NCBI GenBank assembly: GCA_036337945.1
Contig: JAYZDF010000063.1
Coordinates: 29,407 to 93,406, forward strand
Length of the DNA: 64,000 bases
Direction of reading: 5' to 3'
Source of the DNA: JAYZDF01 sp036337945
Lineage (GTDB): Bacteria > Myxococcota > Kuafuiibacteriia > Kuafuiibacteriales > Kuafuiibacteriaceae
In this document: positions 1 to 8,334 of the stretch, one piece after another
Position numbering within the stretch: the first letter of the stretch is position 1
Layout: the number at the start of each line of letters is the position of its first letter
Translations under genes and position numbers: made by a program
Notes under the pieces: model-generated
The model's input: the letters and a program-made list of their open reading frames with translations, nothing else
Databases searched by the model: none
What the model was told of the DNA's origin: nothing

Positions 1-1255
1 TTCCCGGTTTCCATACTGGTAAATGATGTGTGACCTGACCGCTAGAATCGATCAGTAGACTTGGCCCCACTTGTGATGAGTGAATTGCTGGTCGCCGCCG
101 CTCAATGGCGCGAAGTACTGTTTTCCGTGCATGCAGCTCGGCAATATTCGTATGACCAAAAGCGCCTGGGTCCGTAAAGACTGCGATTGCTTTCGCCTCC
201 TTGGCATGATCAAAAAGGCGCGGAAAAACGCTTTCCCAACAAATAACGGGGGCGATAGGGGCCTTACTTGGGCCGAGCACGGTTCCCTTCGTTCCCGCAC
301 CCAGTCCCGCCTCGATCACGGGTACGTTTTTTCGTTTGTCGTAAATTTGTGCAGTTTCGAAACCTGGCTCTATATACCAAACAGAATTAAAGTTGATTCC
401 GTCATTGCGATACCTGGGTAGCCCAGCGAGCAGGGCAGGGCGAGTTGTAGAGCTTAGTGTCTTTCGTAGTTTCTCTTCTTTAGTTGGGTCATGAGGAAGC
501 GCGGTTTCTGGCCAAACTATGAGTTCAACATCCGAAGGTACCTGACTCAAGCTATCTGTGTAGGCGTTCTTTAGCACTTGTGAAAACTCGAAGTCTTTTG
601 CTGCGAATTCATAAAACCAATAAGGAATCGCTGCCTGCACGAGTGCAACGTTTAGCCTTTGGTCGTCGGTTCGTTGTTCTTCTGTCTGTAAATGGTAAAG
701 GCTATAAAGTGAGCTAAGTAGAAGCGCACAGAAAGCTGGTATAGCCGGCTTGACCGAGAGTTGGTTTCGGACAGCATATAATGAGGCCCCCAGCCATGCG
801 ACGACAAATCCCACAAGATATGTACCACCAAGGTCAGCAATTTGAATGAACCAGAGTTGGTAAGCAAATCCGTCGCCAAGAGGGGCTGGATTCCAAGCGA
901 GAAGTGTTCGGATATATTCAATTCCGCACCAAAGGGAAGCAACGGTAATTGGTGTGCCCCAACGCCCACGAAACAATAGTGGCAAGAGGACGACAAAAGC
1001 CATTCGGAAGAAAAGGTGCATCAGCCAGGCAACGCCGAATACGTCCCAGCCGTTTATGATGAAAGACCAAAACGCAAGGCCATCGAAACTGCCAAATAGG
1101 AATGCTGGAATGATTGCGCTGCGCGATGTCTTCGTTCTTGTGCATTCGCAGATGATTGCGATTCCTAACACAGCAAGCCACGGTGCTTGATCATGAGAAA
1201 AAGACATGAGGAGTCCAGCGAGTGCACTCCAAAGCAAGCTCATATCCTTATTCAT
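1..1255 (-). CDS. lnt: Apolipoprotein N-acyltransferase (Lnt), 3' end cut by window edge
   Basis: Reading the minus strand from the ATG at 1255 gives an open frame of about 418 codons that runs off the left edge, so the C-terminus is missing. The first half holds several hydrophobic membrane segments. The second half is a nitrilase-like domain with the three catalytic landmarks of Lnt: Glu in VWPETALP, Lys in YDKRKNVP, and Cys in PVICWESVFP. Lnt moves a third acyl chain from phospholipid to the N-terminal Cys of lipoproteins at the inner membrane, which fits the many lipoproteins encoded nearby. The ATG overlaps the stop of the upstream small gene (ATGA), so translation is probably coupled. 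The usual NDAWFG-type motif reads TDPGAFG here, a noticeable change. The family call is secure; activity is inferred. Confidence 0.9.
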   Translation of the reverse strand, partial: MNKDMSLLWSALAGLLMSFSHDQAPWLAVLGIAIICECTRTKTSRSAIIPAFLFGSFDGLAFWSFIINGWDVFGVAWLMHLFFRMAFVVLLPLLFRGRWGTPITVASLWCGIEYIRTLLAWNPAPLGDGFAYQLWFIQIADLGGTYLVGFVVAWLGASLYAVRNQLSVKPAIPAFCALLLSSLYSLYHLQTEEQRTDDQRLNVALVQAAIPYWFYEFAAKDFEFSQVLKNAYTDSLSQVPSDVELIVWPETALPHDPTKEEKLRKTLSSTTRPALLAGLPRYRNDGINFNSVWYIEPGFETAQIYDKRKNVPVIEAGLGAGTKGTVLGPSKAPIAPVICWESVFPRLFDHAKEAKAIAVFTDPGAFGHTNIAELHARKTVLRAIERRRPAIHSSQVGPSLLIDSSGQVTHHLPVWKPG

Positions 1256-1668
1256 CGTTTGGTTATGGTACTCCTACAATTTTTTGTATCTGCGAGTTTT
1301 GCAGCATATTCGCTATCCACGGCAAATACGCCTAGGCCTGGCCGTTCAACGATTCGTCCATTTTCCAAGTTTTGAAGCATAACGATAGGCTTTCCATTTT
1401 CCGCACCAATTCCTGGCGATATGAGACAGCCGTTCGGGGCCTTGTTGTGTTCTATGCTTTGCCTTCTTCGCTTTAGGATTTCTTCTATTGTAAGTGCACG
1501 AGACAAGATTGGAGCACCTGTCTTCATAGATGCTTCAGCCGAAAGAAACTGGTACGAACTAATGGATGTGGGCTTTTGATTTTCTTCGAAAGCCTGGAGA
1601 GTGCGTTGGCCGTAGTGAATAAAGCCAGCAATGACCAGTAGGCCAGCAATGAAGGTAAATCGTTCGAT
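1252..1668 (-). CDS. Small membrane-anchored protein of unknown function, start unresolved
   Basis: The frame is open from the stop of the preceding gene (TAA, 1680-1678) to TGA at 1252-1254. An ATG at 1527 would give 91 residues. The in-frame upstream codons, however, encode a good signal anchor (FTFIAGLLVIAGF) followed by a soluble part, so the real protein is probably about 138 residues. No ATG, GTG or TTG precedes the anchor. The coordinate given uses an ATC at 1668 as the best-placed possibility, giving an N-terminus of the form (M)ERFTF. The soluble part has a short basic stretch (LKRRRQ) and a segment NGRIVERPGLGVFAVDSEY. I do not recognise the family. The gene overlaps lnt by four bases and follows the propeller lipoprotein, so it is probably cotranscribed with both. 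Confidence 0.6.
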   Translation of the reverse strand: MERFTFIAGLLVIAGFIHYGQRTLQAFEENQKPTSISSYQFLSAEASMKTGAPILSRALTIEEILKRRRQSIEHNKAPNGCLISPGIGAENGKPIVMLQNLENGRIVERPGLGVFAVDSEYAAKLADTKNCRSTITKR

Positions 1669-1677
1669 AGGTAAGTT

Positions 1678-4395
1678 TTATCGCACGATCATGAGAATGT
1701 CATCATCATCAATCATATCGCCATCATAGTCGGAGTTGTCTTCCCAAACCATGATGAGCTGCGTACCATCCACGGCCATGCTTGGCTCAATGGAAATTCC
1801 CTGATTGACAGAGTTCATACCGATGTCACTGATTGATGCGTACGGTGAGAACATAGAGCCATTCCAAGTTCTCATATAAATATCGAGGTCGGTTCCTGCG
1901 CCGTTGATATCACCCGCATCCTCCCAACTTGCGTGGACGTTTCCAAGAGAATCAATGGCGACATCAGCATTGGTGCTCCTTCCGTCATTGATGTCGTCGC
2001 TCAAAAGGATCAGCGAGCCTCGGCCAGCTGGGGTTTGAGGGACAAAGAAGTTGGCCATGAAGACATCGATGTCAGTACCGTTATTAATTACGTTACCAGA
2101 ACCGTGCCAGGTAATGTAGAGAAGCCCTCGTGAATCAGCTGGGTCAGCGGCAATTCTCGGACGATAGACATTATCGAAACCGTTTTCTTCAGAGATAAGA
2201 ACGATAGGTCCCCATGTGCAGCCACCTGCCATGTTGGGTGTAGAGCCGCGGTAATAAATATCACGGTTCATATCGGTATCCGACATATCGATTTGCCCGT
2301 CATCTTGCCAGACGACATGCGGGCAGTTGTCTGGTGTAACCGCGATTCTCGGACGGACAGAAACGCCATCTAAACCAGGAAGTGCATCACTGATTAGAGT
2401 TGGCTGGTTGAACCCAGCAGAACCACCGCTGGCGTAATAGATATCATAGTCTGTATCTCCGTCACCGTCGAGGTCACCATTATCTTGCCAGACCACGTGA
2501 GCGATGCCTCGGCCGTCGACTGCGACATCGGGATAAATGGAACGATAATCTTGTTCGTCAGGGCCTGAACCTGCGCCCATAGATGATTGAGATACCAGTA
2601 AAGCATTCGTGCCGAGAGACTGCCCATCGTGGTTTCGGTAGTAGATATCTGACTCCACGTCGGTGTCTTGATCCAGTGCACCATCATCCTGCCAAACGAT
2701 ATGAAGCCCACCGTTTGACGCTGGTGATACGCTGACATTTTCGGAGTTACCGTCAAGAACGGGGTTCACAAAATTTGAAACTGTTTCGATGACTGACATC
2801 GCAGAACCTGTTCCGTAGAGACGAAGATAGATATCGCGGTCTGTGCCTTCTTCCGCTCGCTCTACGTTGTCACGCCAAACAACCCCGATTGCGCCATTCG
2901 TCGTGACGGCTACTGCAGGACGGTTACTACTTGCTCGGCTAGGATCACTTCCCCACTCCATTGGGGGAGGATCGTCAGAAACGATACGCGCGAGGTTTGC
3001 GACCTCAACGATCATCGTCACTGGGGTCGAGCTGTTCCCCGCGATATCAATCGCGGTGATGGTGAGTACATGACTTCCATCAGCAACCTGAGTTGTGTCC
3101 CAGGCGACAGAGAATGTGGAAGTGTCGGCAAGCGGGATACTTGTCAACGCTTGACCATCGACGGCGACGTCAATCGCAGCCACGCCATTCATATTCATAT
3201 CGGTTGTATTGTCGGTCGCTTCTCCTTCAATGAGAGCAAGGCCGGTCAGTGTGTCTCCTGCCATGGGCGACAAAATTGTGAGCGCCGGCATCGTGGTGTC
3301 TAGCGTAACTGTTGCAACGATGGGATTGCCGGAGGTTCTTCCGCAGAAATCGCGGGCGTCAATCTGAATAAAGTTCTGGCCTGCGCTGAGAGTGTAAGAA
3401 AACATAAAAGTTGTTTCCGCATTCTCCATGACGACTTCATCGTCGTTGACGAGAATCGCAGAGTTCGCCTCTTTTGTACCGCTGAGCATCAGGTCTGGAT
3501 TCGACGTGTATGAACCCGGAAGCATAGCTGCTGGAATTTCTGGTTGCGATGGCGCTGTAGAATCATATTCAACTTCAACCGTGTGTGGAAGACTGATGTT
3601 TGTTCCGATTTGTCCAACAAACTCGAGAGTATTTTTTCCTTCATTGAGAGCTACAGTGTGTGTCCACGTTGTTTCGTCACCGGCTTCGATTATGAGCGTG
3701 TCATTGAGGAGAACAGCTACTCCGGGTGCTCGTTTTCCGGTGATGACTTGAGAGTCGTCGCAGGTGGGTGACATTGGGTCATCGACGCTCAAGCCGATAC
3801 CGCTGTCGTCTTGAAAGATATCGAGCTCGACAACTTCGCTTGCACGACATGAATCACGTGCCTCGATACGAACTGTATTTGGTCCTGGCATGAGCATGAC
3901 CTGAGCCGTCCACATTGTGGACTCATCAGGTGGTACAGCAACCATCCCGTCGATTGATATTCCAGCACCTGCTTCTTTTTCACCTGAGATGGTGAACATT
4001 CTTTCCATAACAACCGCAGGAATCATTCCCGTGACCGTTGGTTTGGCGGGTTGTGTCAGATCTAGAGTCGTGTTCTTCCGAATGGAGTCACTTTCTTGAC
4101 CCGTTGCACTTTTAGCAACGATCGTCAGCGTGTTTGTTCCTTCCATCATTTCGACCGAAGCATTCCAGGCTGCCTTTTCGTCGAGGGGAACGACTTCCAC
4201 TCCGTTGATCCAGATGGCAGTAGAACTCTGCTTGGTACCCGATATCGGTGCCGGTGAAGCGCACACTGTTTCAGCGAGGTCGGCGGTTGGTTTTTCTGGT
4301 TTGTCTGTGACGCTAGAGTCCGTTGTTTCTTCGCACGCGAAGCACAATGCGGCTGCTAAGATCGAGTAAAGTCGAAGGGAATTCGTATGAATCAT
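1678..4395 (-). CDS. Surface lipoprotein with Ig-like repeats and a seven-repeat propeller domain
   Basis: 905 residues. The N-terminus is a signal peptide ending at a Cys (ALCFAC then EE), a plausible lipoprotein anchor although the lipobox is not ideal. Residues about 40-370 hold four copies of an Ig-like unit of the form SGxKExxAxIxVNxxxV...W...L..GxNxxxIxA. A fifth, different Ig-like unit starts at LTILSPMAGDTLTG. The C-terminal half has seven copies of a unit with core xVWxD followed by an acidic, Asp-rich loop and DIYYR. Seven such units suggest a seven-bladed propeller, and the Asp-rich loops look like calcium sites. The protein is presumably displayed on the cell surface; its ligand is unknown. 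Genes lie close on both sides on the same strand. Confidence 0.85.
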   Translation of the reverse strand: MIHTNSLRLYSILAAALCFACEETTDSSVTDKPEKPTADLAETVCASPAPISGTKQSSTAIWINGVEVVPLDEKAAWNASVEMMEGTNTLTIVAKSATGQESDSIRKNTTLDLTQPAKPTVTGMIPAVVMERMFTISGEKEAGAGISIDGMVAVPPDESTMWTAQVMLMPGPNTVRIEARDSCRASEVVELDIFQDDSGIGLSVDDPMSPTCDDSQVITGKRAPGVAVLLNDTLIIEAGDETTWTHTVALNEGKNTLEFVGQIGTNISLPHTVEVEYDSTAPSQPEIPAAMLPGSYTSNPDLMLSGTKEANSAILVNDDEVVMENAETTFMFSYTLSAGQNFIQIDARDFCGRTSGNPIVATVTLDTTMPALTILSPMAGDTLTGLALIEGEATDNTTDMNMNGVAAIDVAVDGQALTSIPLADTSTFSVAWDTTQVADGSHVLTITAIDIAGNSSTPVTMIVEVANLARIVSDDPPPMEWGSDPSRASSNRPAVAVTTNGAIGVVWRDNVERAEEGTDRDIYLRLYGTGSAMSVIETVSNFVNPVLDGNSENVSVSPASNGGLHIVWQDDGALDQDTDVESDIYYRNHDGQSLGTNALLVSQSSMGAGSGPDEQDYRSIYPDVAVDGRGIAHVVWQDNGDLDGDGDTDYDIYYASGGSAGFNQPTLISDALPGLDGVSVRPRIAVTPDNCPHVVWQDDGQIDMSDTDMNRDIYYRGSTPNMAGGCTWGPIVLISEENGFDNVYRPRIAADPADSRGLLYITWHGSGNVINNGTDIDVFMANFFVPQTPAGRGSLILLSDDINDGRSTNADVAIDSLGNVHASWEDAGDINGAGTDLDIYMRTWNGSMFSPYASISDIGMNSVNQGISIEPSMAVDGTQLIMVWEDNSDYDGDMIDDDDILMIVR

Positions 4396-4455
4396 TTATA
4401 GTCTCCGTTTGAGGCGGCTGCGGTTAAGAACCGACCCGCTTACTATACCCCAAAT

Positions 4456-6180
4456 TTAGAGTTTTAGGGTACCGTAGGACAAATACATCATGGTTAAATT
4501 GATGGATAAGTGGCACAAAAATGGGGGTAGGAAGCTGCGTGACTTGTAGTACATTAGATACAAAGGTATTCCAGCGCCTACGGTGATCATTCCAATTGAT
4601 TGCCAAGCTTGCAGGCTCGTGGTGAGACCGACCGAGAGCTGTTCATAGCTCGGTGATAAATCTACCAGGGCACCCTCCGCAACGGGCGCTATTTGAGAAA
4701 AGTCGACCGCTTCAAGAGGGTTTGCAGCAAATGAGTAGTACGTCATATGATAGAGGCCAAAAAGTAAGCCTCCGAAGACGCTGGGTAGCCAATGGCCTGG
4801 CAGTCCTCGCGCCAGATTTCTCGCTAAAAACCCTCGGAAGAAGACCTCTTCAGCTGCAACGTGGAAAATTGTAAGACCAATGACCACTTCAAGCGCTGAT
4901 TTTACCGCTTGAGCGGGAGACAAAAAGCCTACGCCGATGCCAAACCCAATCGCAGGAACCAACCATATTGGGTTACACATAAAATCCGCTTTGTTGAACT
5001 TTTGGTCTTTCAAGAAAAACAAGGAGAGAACAACGCCAAAGATGATGAGTAGACCTCGTCGAAGGTAGAAGAAATTGTCGCCAGCATCGTAGAAGTATTC
5101 GTTGACTCCCATTCTCGACAGTACAGCCATCGCGTAAAGGGCCACAAAAATCACGCCAAAACTGAAAATACTTCCGAGCAAACGGCTGAGTTTCGCTTCG
5201 GCGATTACATTGTCTCGTTTACCTTTTTTGGTAACTTTGAACGATGCTTTCGAATTGGCTTCTGATTTCGATTTTTGGCGGGATTTGAATTCTGAGCCCA
5301 ACCTATGTGAATCTGAGCTCGCGCTTTTCGTTATCTTCCCTGAGCTTATGTCTACGGCGCGTTGCAGTTCGTTCGCGATGTCTCGTCGTCCGGGTTCAAT
5401 CTCGAGCGCTGACTTGTAGAATTTGATGGCGGCTTTCGCACGACCTACTTCAACGGTTGATCGACCGAGATAAACGAGAGTAGAGACACAATATGGAGAT
5501 TTTTCATGAATCTCTCGTAACTTTCCAAGGAAACCTAGTTTGTCTTGATCGTTCTTCGCGAGTTTGAATTGAGAGTACGTAAAGGAAGAATGATATTCGG
5601 ACGTATTTGGGTGTGCTTCTGCAAGCTTTCGAAATATTTCAAGTGCTTCACCCGCTCGACCTTCCTCAAGATGTCTAAGTCCCAAATCGAATTGAGAACG
5701 CTCTCGGAGGTATATAGCGACTTCGTCACCGGGCTCGTCGGTGTTTGCTGGGCTTACTGCCGCTTCTGCTTGTTGCTCAAGCGCTTGTATCTCCTGACTC
5801 ATTGAAGCACTTGCCAGTGGATGATAGCTTTTGGAACGTTCGGACGAAGTGTTGTCGAATAAGAAGTCTTCTACGGTTTTTGGTCTTTCTTGTGGTGGTT
5901 CGGGTGTTGGCTCTTCTGTCTGTGCAGGCGCAGTGACATTGGGCGCAGGCGCGACGCTGCTCCGACTTTGAATCTCTTGAAACGCTACTGCAAATTCCCG
6001 AACACTCAGAATGGGGACATACTGAGTGAAAGGTGCAACAGCAACGTGCGAGTTTGTAGCTATTTTACCAGCCCGAATCGAGGCGGATATATCCGCCGCG
6101 GGAGACGGTCCATATTCGTTCCCGTTTGCAATTCGGAGGCGATACAGCGGCTCCGTCATCGCGGATACTCTGTCACGCAT
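4456..6180 (-). CDS. GYF-like / TPR / CPBP-family intramembrane protease fusion
   Basis: About 574 residues in three parts. The N-terminal ~60 residues (YRLRIANGNEYGP...) resemble GYF_2-type domains. A linker rich in Pro and Glu follows, then TPR-like helices (about residues 165-285, for example GRAGEALEIFRKLAEAHPN). The C-terminal ~240 residues are a polytopic CPBP (CAAX protease and bacteriocin-processing) domain with all three family motifs: EEVFFRG, the His in FGLYH, and HLSIN. Such enzymes cleave membrane-associated substrates, and the cytoplasmic GYF/TPR part could recruit them. The ATG at 6180 is preferred to an upstream in-frame TTG at 6195; another ATG lies at 6159. It lies 60 bases before the propeller lipoprotein on the same strand. 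The domain calls are firm and the substrate is unknown. Confidence 0.88.
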   Translation of the reverse strand: MRDRVSAMTEPLYRLRIANGNEYGPSPAADISASIRAGKIATNSHVAVAPFTQYVPILSVREFAVAFQEIQSRSSVAPAPNVTAPAQTEEPTPEPPQERPKTVEDFLFDNTSSERSKSYHPLASASMSQEIQALEQQAEAAVSPANTDEPGDEVAIYLRERSQFDLGLRHLEEGRAGEALEIFRKLAEAHPNTSEYHSSFTYSQFKLAKNDQDKLGFLGKLREIHEKSPYCVSTLVYLGRSTVEVGRAKAAIKFYKSALEIEPGRRDIANELQRAVDISSGKITKSASSDSHRLGSEFKSRQKSKSEANSKASFKVTKKGKRDNVIAEAKLSRLLGSIFSFGVIFVALYAMAVLSRMGVNEYFYDAGDNFFYLRRGLLIIFGVVLSLFFLKDQKFNKADFMCNPIWLVPAIGFGIGVGFLSPAQAVKSALEVVIGLTIFHVAAEEVFFRGFLARNLARGLPGHWLPSVFGGLLFGLYHMTYYSFAANPLEAVDFSQIAPVAEGALVDLSPSYEQLSVGLTTSLQAWQSIGMITVGAGIPLYLMYYKSRSFLPPFLCHLSINLTMMYLSYGTLKL

Positions 6181-6384
6181 TGCGCCTGTCAGCAAATATG
6201 AGGAAGAAATTTGTCTCGACTTCGTTCATCTTTATCGAAAAATGCGACGAATAAATAGTTTGATGATTATTCTCGTGAATGAATAGTTAGGCTCCAAAGC
6301 CGTGGGAAGCTTCAGTGGGTGTGTGAATCACGATTTCTAGGGAGTGGGTCGGTATGATTGCGAGGGTAGGTTGAAACAGGGTAT

Positions 6385-6597
6385 CTATTGCTTGTTACGT
6401 TTGATGATTCGTCGGCCCAATTCAGTACCAGCCACGACGGCGCACATTGCAAGAAAGCCGGGTTCGGGTGCCGATGCTCCCCCGCCTGCGCCTGCTCCTT
6501 GACCACCACCCCCGCCGCCAGCGAGTGCAGTCAGCGATGTGAGCATAATGGGCAGAATAACCATTGATCGTATGTATAAACTTTTGAACGTATTCAT
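6385..6597 (-). CDS. Small Gly-rich exported protein with PEP-CTERM-like tail
   Basis: 70 residues starting at the ATG at 6597, which has a good AAGGGG ribosome-binding site six bases upstream; an in-frame start at 6621 has none. The N-terminus is a signal peptide (MNTFKSLYIRSMVILPIML...TALA). A Gly/Ala-rich linker follows, then PEPGFLAMCAVVAGTELG and a basic end (RRIIKRNKQ). The Pro-Glu-Pro, hydrophobic stretch and basic tail order is that of PEP-CTERM exosortase sorting signals, although the hydrophobic part is short and contains a Glu. The gene starts 10 bases after the pilin stop codon and is very probably cotranscribed with it. The mature protein would be little more than a Gly-rich spacer. 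No exosortase is visible in the window. Confidence 0.7.
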   Translation of the reverse strand: MNTFKSLYIRSMVILPIMLTSLTALAGGGGGGQGAGAGGGASAPEPGFLAMCAVVAGTELGRRIIKRNKQ

Positions 6598-6607
6598 CGT
6601 GTTCCCC

Positions 6608-7162
6608 TTAGAATCTACCAAACGTGAGATTAACTAAGCCGCCCCAAGTATTCACCGGGGTTGCTCCTGAGAATGAACCAGCTGGTTCAATGTTATTAGG
6701 GTCTGTCCGCCACGCAAACATGAAGACGGCGGGTGCGCCGTTTACGTCGAGGTCACTTGTTGCCTCGCATCGAACGGCTTCGTTCAAGAACGTGCAGCCG
6801 TAATGATAGTAAACTTGCCCCGCGGGCTCGAACCCGATGTCCGTAAATGTACCGCTTCCCGTTTGTGATGCATTTTGCCCGCTCGTCGGAGAGGCGAAGC
6901 GAGGCCAAACTTTCTTCATTCCAGTGATTGGTATCCCTGGCTCGATGCGAGTGTTGCAGTACGTATCAAAGCTCGCTTTGAAAGCCACTTGGCTCGTTCG
7001 AATGCCGCCCAAATTGGTTTTGGCCTCGGTAGTGCGCGCTTTTAGCGTGTATTTTAGATACAGTGGGATGGCCACGGATGCGAGGATCCCGATAATTGCT
7101 ACCGTAATCATCAATTCGATGAGTGTGAATCCGGCGGTTCCTTTCTTCGGTATTTTCATCAT
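6608..7162 (-). CDS. pilA: Type IV major pilin precursor (PilA-like)
   Basis: 184 residues. The N-terminus is a textbook type III prepilin signal: a short basic leader (MMKIPKKGTAG), cleavage before Phe, Glu at mature position 5, and the hydrophobic helix FTLIELMITVAIIGILA. The following helix and globular head are typical of major pilins of about 170-180 residues. Cysteines at YCNT, YGCTF and RCEAT could form a C-terminal disulphide. PilA polymerises into type IV pili used for twitching or social motility. No other pil genes are present, so the assembly machinery lies elsewhere. A sigma-54-type promoter and an inverted repeat lie upstream (separate entries). The downstream PEP-tailed gene follows within 10 bases. 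Confidence 0.93.
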   Translation of the reverse strand: MMKIPKKGTAGFTLIELMITVAIIGILASVAIPLYLKYTLKARTTEAKTNLGGIRTSQVAFKASFDTYCNTRIEPGIPITGMKKVWPRFASPTSGQNASQTGSGTFTDIGFEPAGQVYYHYGCTFLNEAVRCEATSDLDVNGAPAVFMFAWRTDPNNIEPAGSFSGATPVNTWGGLVNLTFGRF

Positions 7163-7267
7163 TTTACTTTGCCCCTTAACTCTATCCTATAAAACCGCAA
7201 ACCAGGCCTGATCGCAAATTGTCAGCCTTATTTTCGGTCAACAACCTCTATTCCAAGCCACAATCTA

Positions 7268-7283
7268 TGCAGACTTCGCGCCA
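7268..7283 (-). promoter_or_regulatory. Sigma-54 (-24/-12) promoter for the pilin gene
   Basis: On the minus strand the sequence is TGGCGCGAAGTCTGCA. It matches the sigma-54 consensus TGGCACG-N4-TTGCA at all but two positions, with the required spacing between GG and GC. Transcription would start near 7257, giving a leader of about 95 bases before the pilin ATG. Pilin genes of Myxococcus and Pseudomonas are known sigma-54/PilR targets. That makes this assignment likely from both motif and context, although it has not been tested here. Confidence 0.8.
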
Positions 7284-7313
7284 GTCTCATTTCCCGAAGT
7301 TATTGTGCGAATG

Positions 7314-7330
7314 GTGACGATTTTTGTCAC
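7314..7330. promoter_or_regulatory. Inverted repeat GTGAC-N7-GTCAC, candidate enhancer-binding site
   Basis: A perfect 5-bp inverted repeat with a 7-base spacer sits about 30-45 bases upstream of the sigma-54 promoter of the pilin gene. Sigma-54 promoters need an enhancer-binding activator, PilR in the case of pilin genes. The TGTC/TGAC-like half sites fit a dimeric binding site, but such sites usually lie further upstream. The role is an inference from position and symmetry. Confidence 0.5.
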
Positions 7331-7362
7331 ATTTGTTCCAAACGTTGTCAGTTTAGCGTCCG

Positions 7363-8319
7363 CTAGAAAGTGAATGTGTAAGATGCTGTAGGTTGGCCTG
7401 CGCTAGCCATTGGGGTTGTTATTGCGGGTACTTGACTGGAGCCCCAGCCGGTAAGTTGAAACAAAACGCCGACCAGACCGATTCCAACTGCGCTTCCTAA
7501 GGTCACATAACCCGTGAGTTGTCTGGATTGTGCGCTGAGCAGAAGTTCTTCCCGTTGCATGAATTCTGTTTGGGGTGTTGCGTTGCGAGCTTGAAGGTCT
7601 AACCCGTACATGGCGAAAGATGCAGCGCTTCCCAGAGCAAGGGCTCCAGCGAGCCCCCAAAAGGTGTACGCAATGTAATTCGGCCCATCGACCATTGGTA
7701 CGTTTGACTGAAGCGTTACAGCGGGATTTTGTTGGATCGGAGGGGCGCCTCCAAACCCAGAAGCTGAATTTTGATTAGGAACCGGTGGAGGCAATGAAGA
7801 ACCGGCCGACACGCGATTACTTTTCGGACGCGCTTTCGCTCTGAGAGGGCCCCCGTTTTGATATGCGGGCAACGCTTCGACTTTTGCGCCAACCTTTTGC
7901 ATCGATTCTGTGATTGTCTTTTCTATGAATGACAGCCCAACGGCTGTTCGTGCACGCACTCTTTCGACCGGATTTGATGTTGCAATATCTAATAGGGTGA
8001 CTTGCGTAAGAACCTTGTTCTTTCTGCGAGCGACAATGGTATGAATCGCGTGAGAAGCTTCTGTAGACTGAGAAGCCGTTGAAATACACGACATCTTGTT
8101 TTTGCATTGTGCGAGCTTAAGCAGAACAAACCGGTCCACCTTCAACTCTTTAATAGAGCTCTTCTTTAACTGCGCGGAGATACGTTCCAATATCAGGTCA
8201 CGAGCAGGCTCAAGACCTTCACCGAGGATCGGAGGTACAACAACAATTTGAGCTTTCGCGTTGTTCGAAAAAAACAACGAAAGACATGTAACTAAAATAA
8301 CGAGCCAACGTATTGGCAT
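7363..8319 (-). CDS. Exported hypothetical protein with C-terminal membrane segments
   Basis: 318 residues. A cleavable signal peptide (MPIRWLVILVTCLSLFFSNNAKA) is followed by a domain (residues ~25-160) with alternating strands and helices: IVVVPPILGEGL, then VDRFVLLKLAQC and VTLLDIATSNPVERV. This layout resembles periplasmic proteins that combine a CsgG- or TolB-like nucleotide-free Rossmann-type domain with Pro-rich linkers, but I cannot name a family. A Pro/Ser/Asn-rich linker leads to two hydrophobic segments (YIAYTFWGLAGALALGSAAS and YVTLGSAVGIGLVGVLFQ). It is therefore probably held in a membrane with its N-terminal domain in the periplasm. The gene stands alone between the FG-GAP gene and the pilin gene, with a leader hairpin just upstream. 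Confidence 0.75.
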   Translation of the reverse strand: MPIRWLVILVTCLSLFFSNNAKAQIVVVPPILGEGLEPARDLILERISAQLKKSSIKELKVDRFVLLKLAQCKNKMSCISTASQSTEASHAIHTIVARRKNKVLTQVTLLDIATSNPVERVRARTAVGLSFIEKTITESMQKVGAKVEALPAYQNGGPLRAKARPKSNRVSAGSSLPPPVPNQNSASGFGGAPPIQQNPAVTLQSNVPMVDGPNYIAYTFWGLAGALALGSAASFAMYGLDLQARNATPQTEFMQREELLLSAQSRQLTGYVTLGSAVGIGLVGVLFQLTGWGSSQVPAITTPMASAGQPTASYTFTF

Positions 8320-8334
8320 GGCCGAATAGTTTCA

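Noticed and set aside
80..421. 113-residue plus-strand ORF at the left edge
   Set aside because: It is antisense to the Lnt catalytic domain, which is clearly the coding frame.
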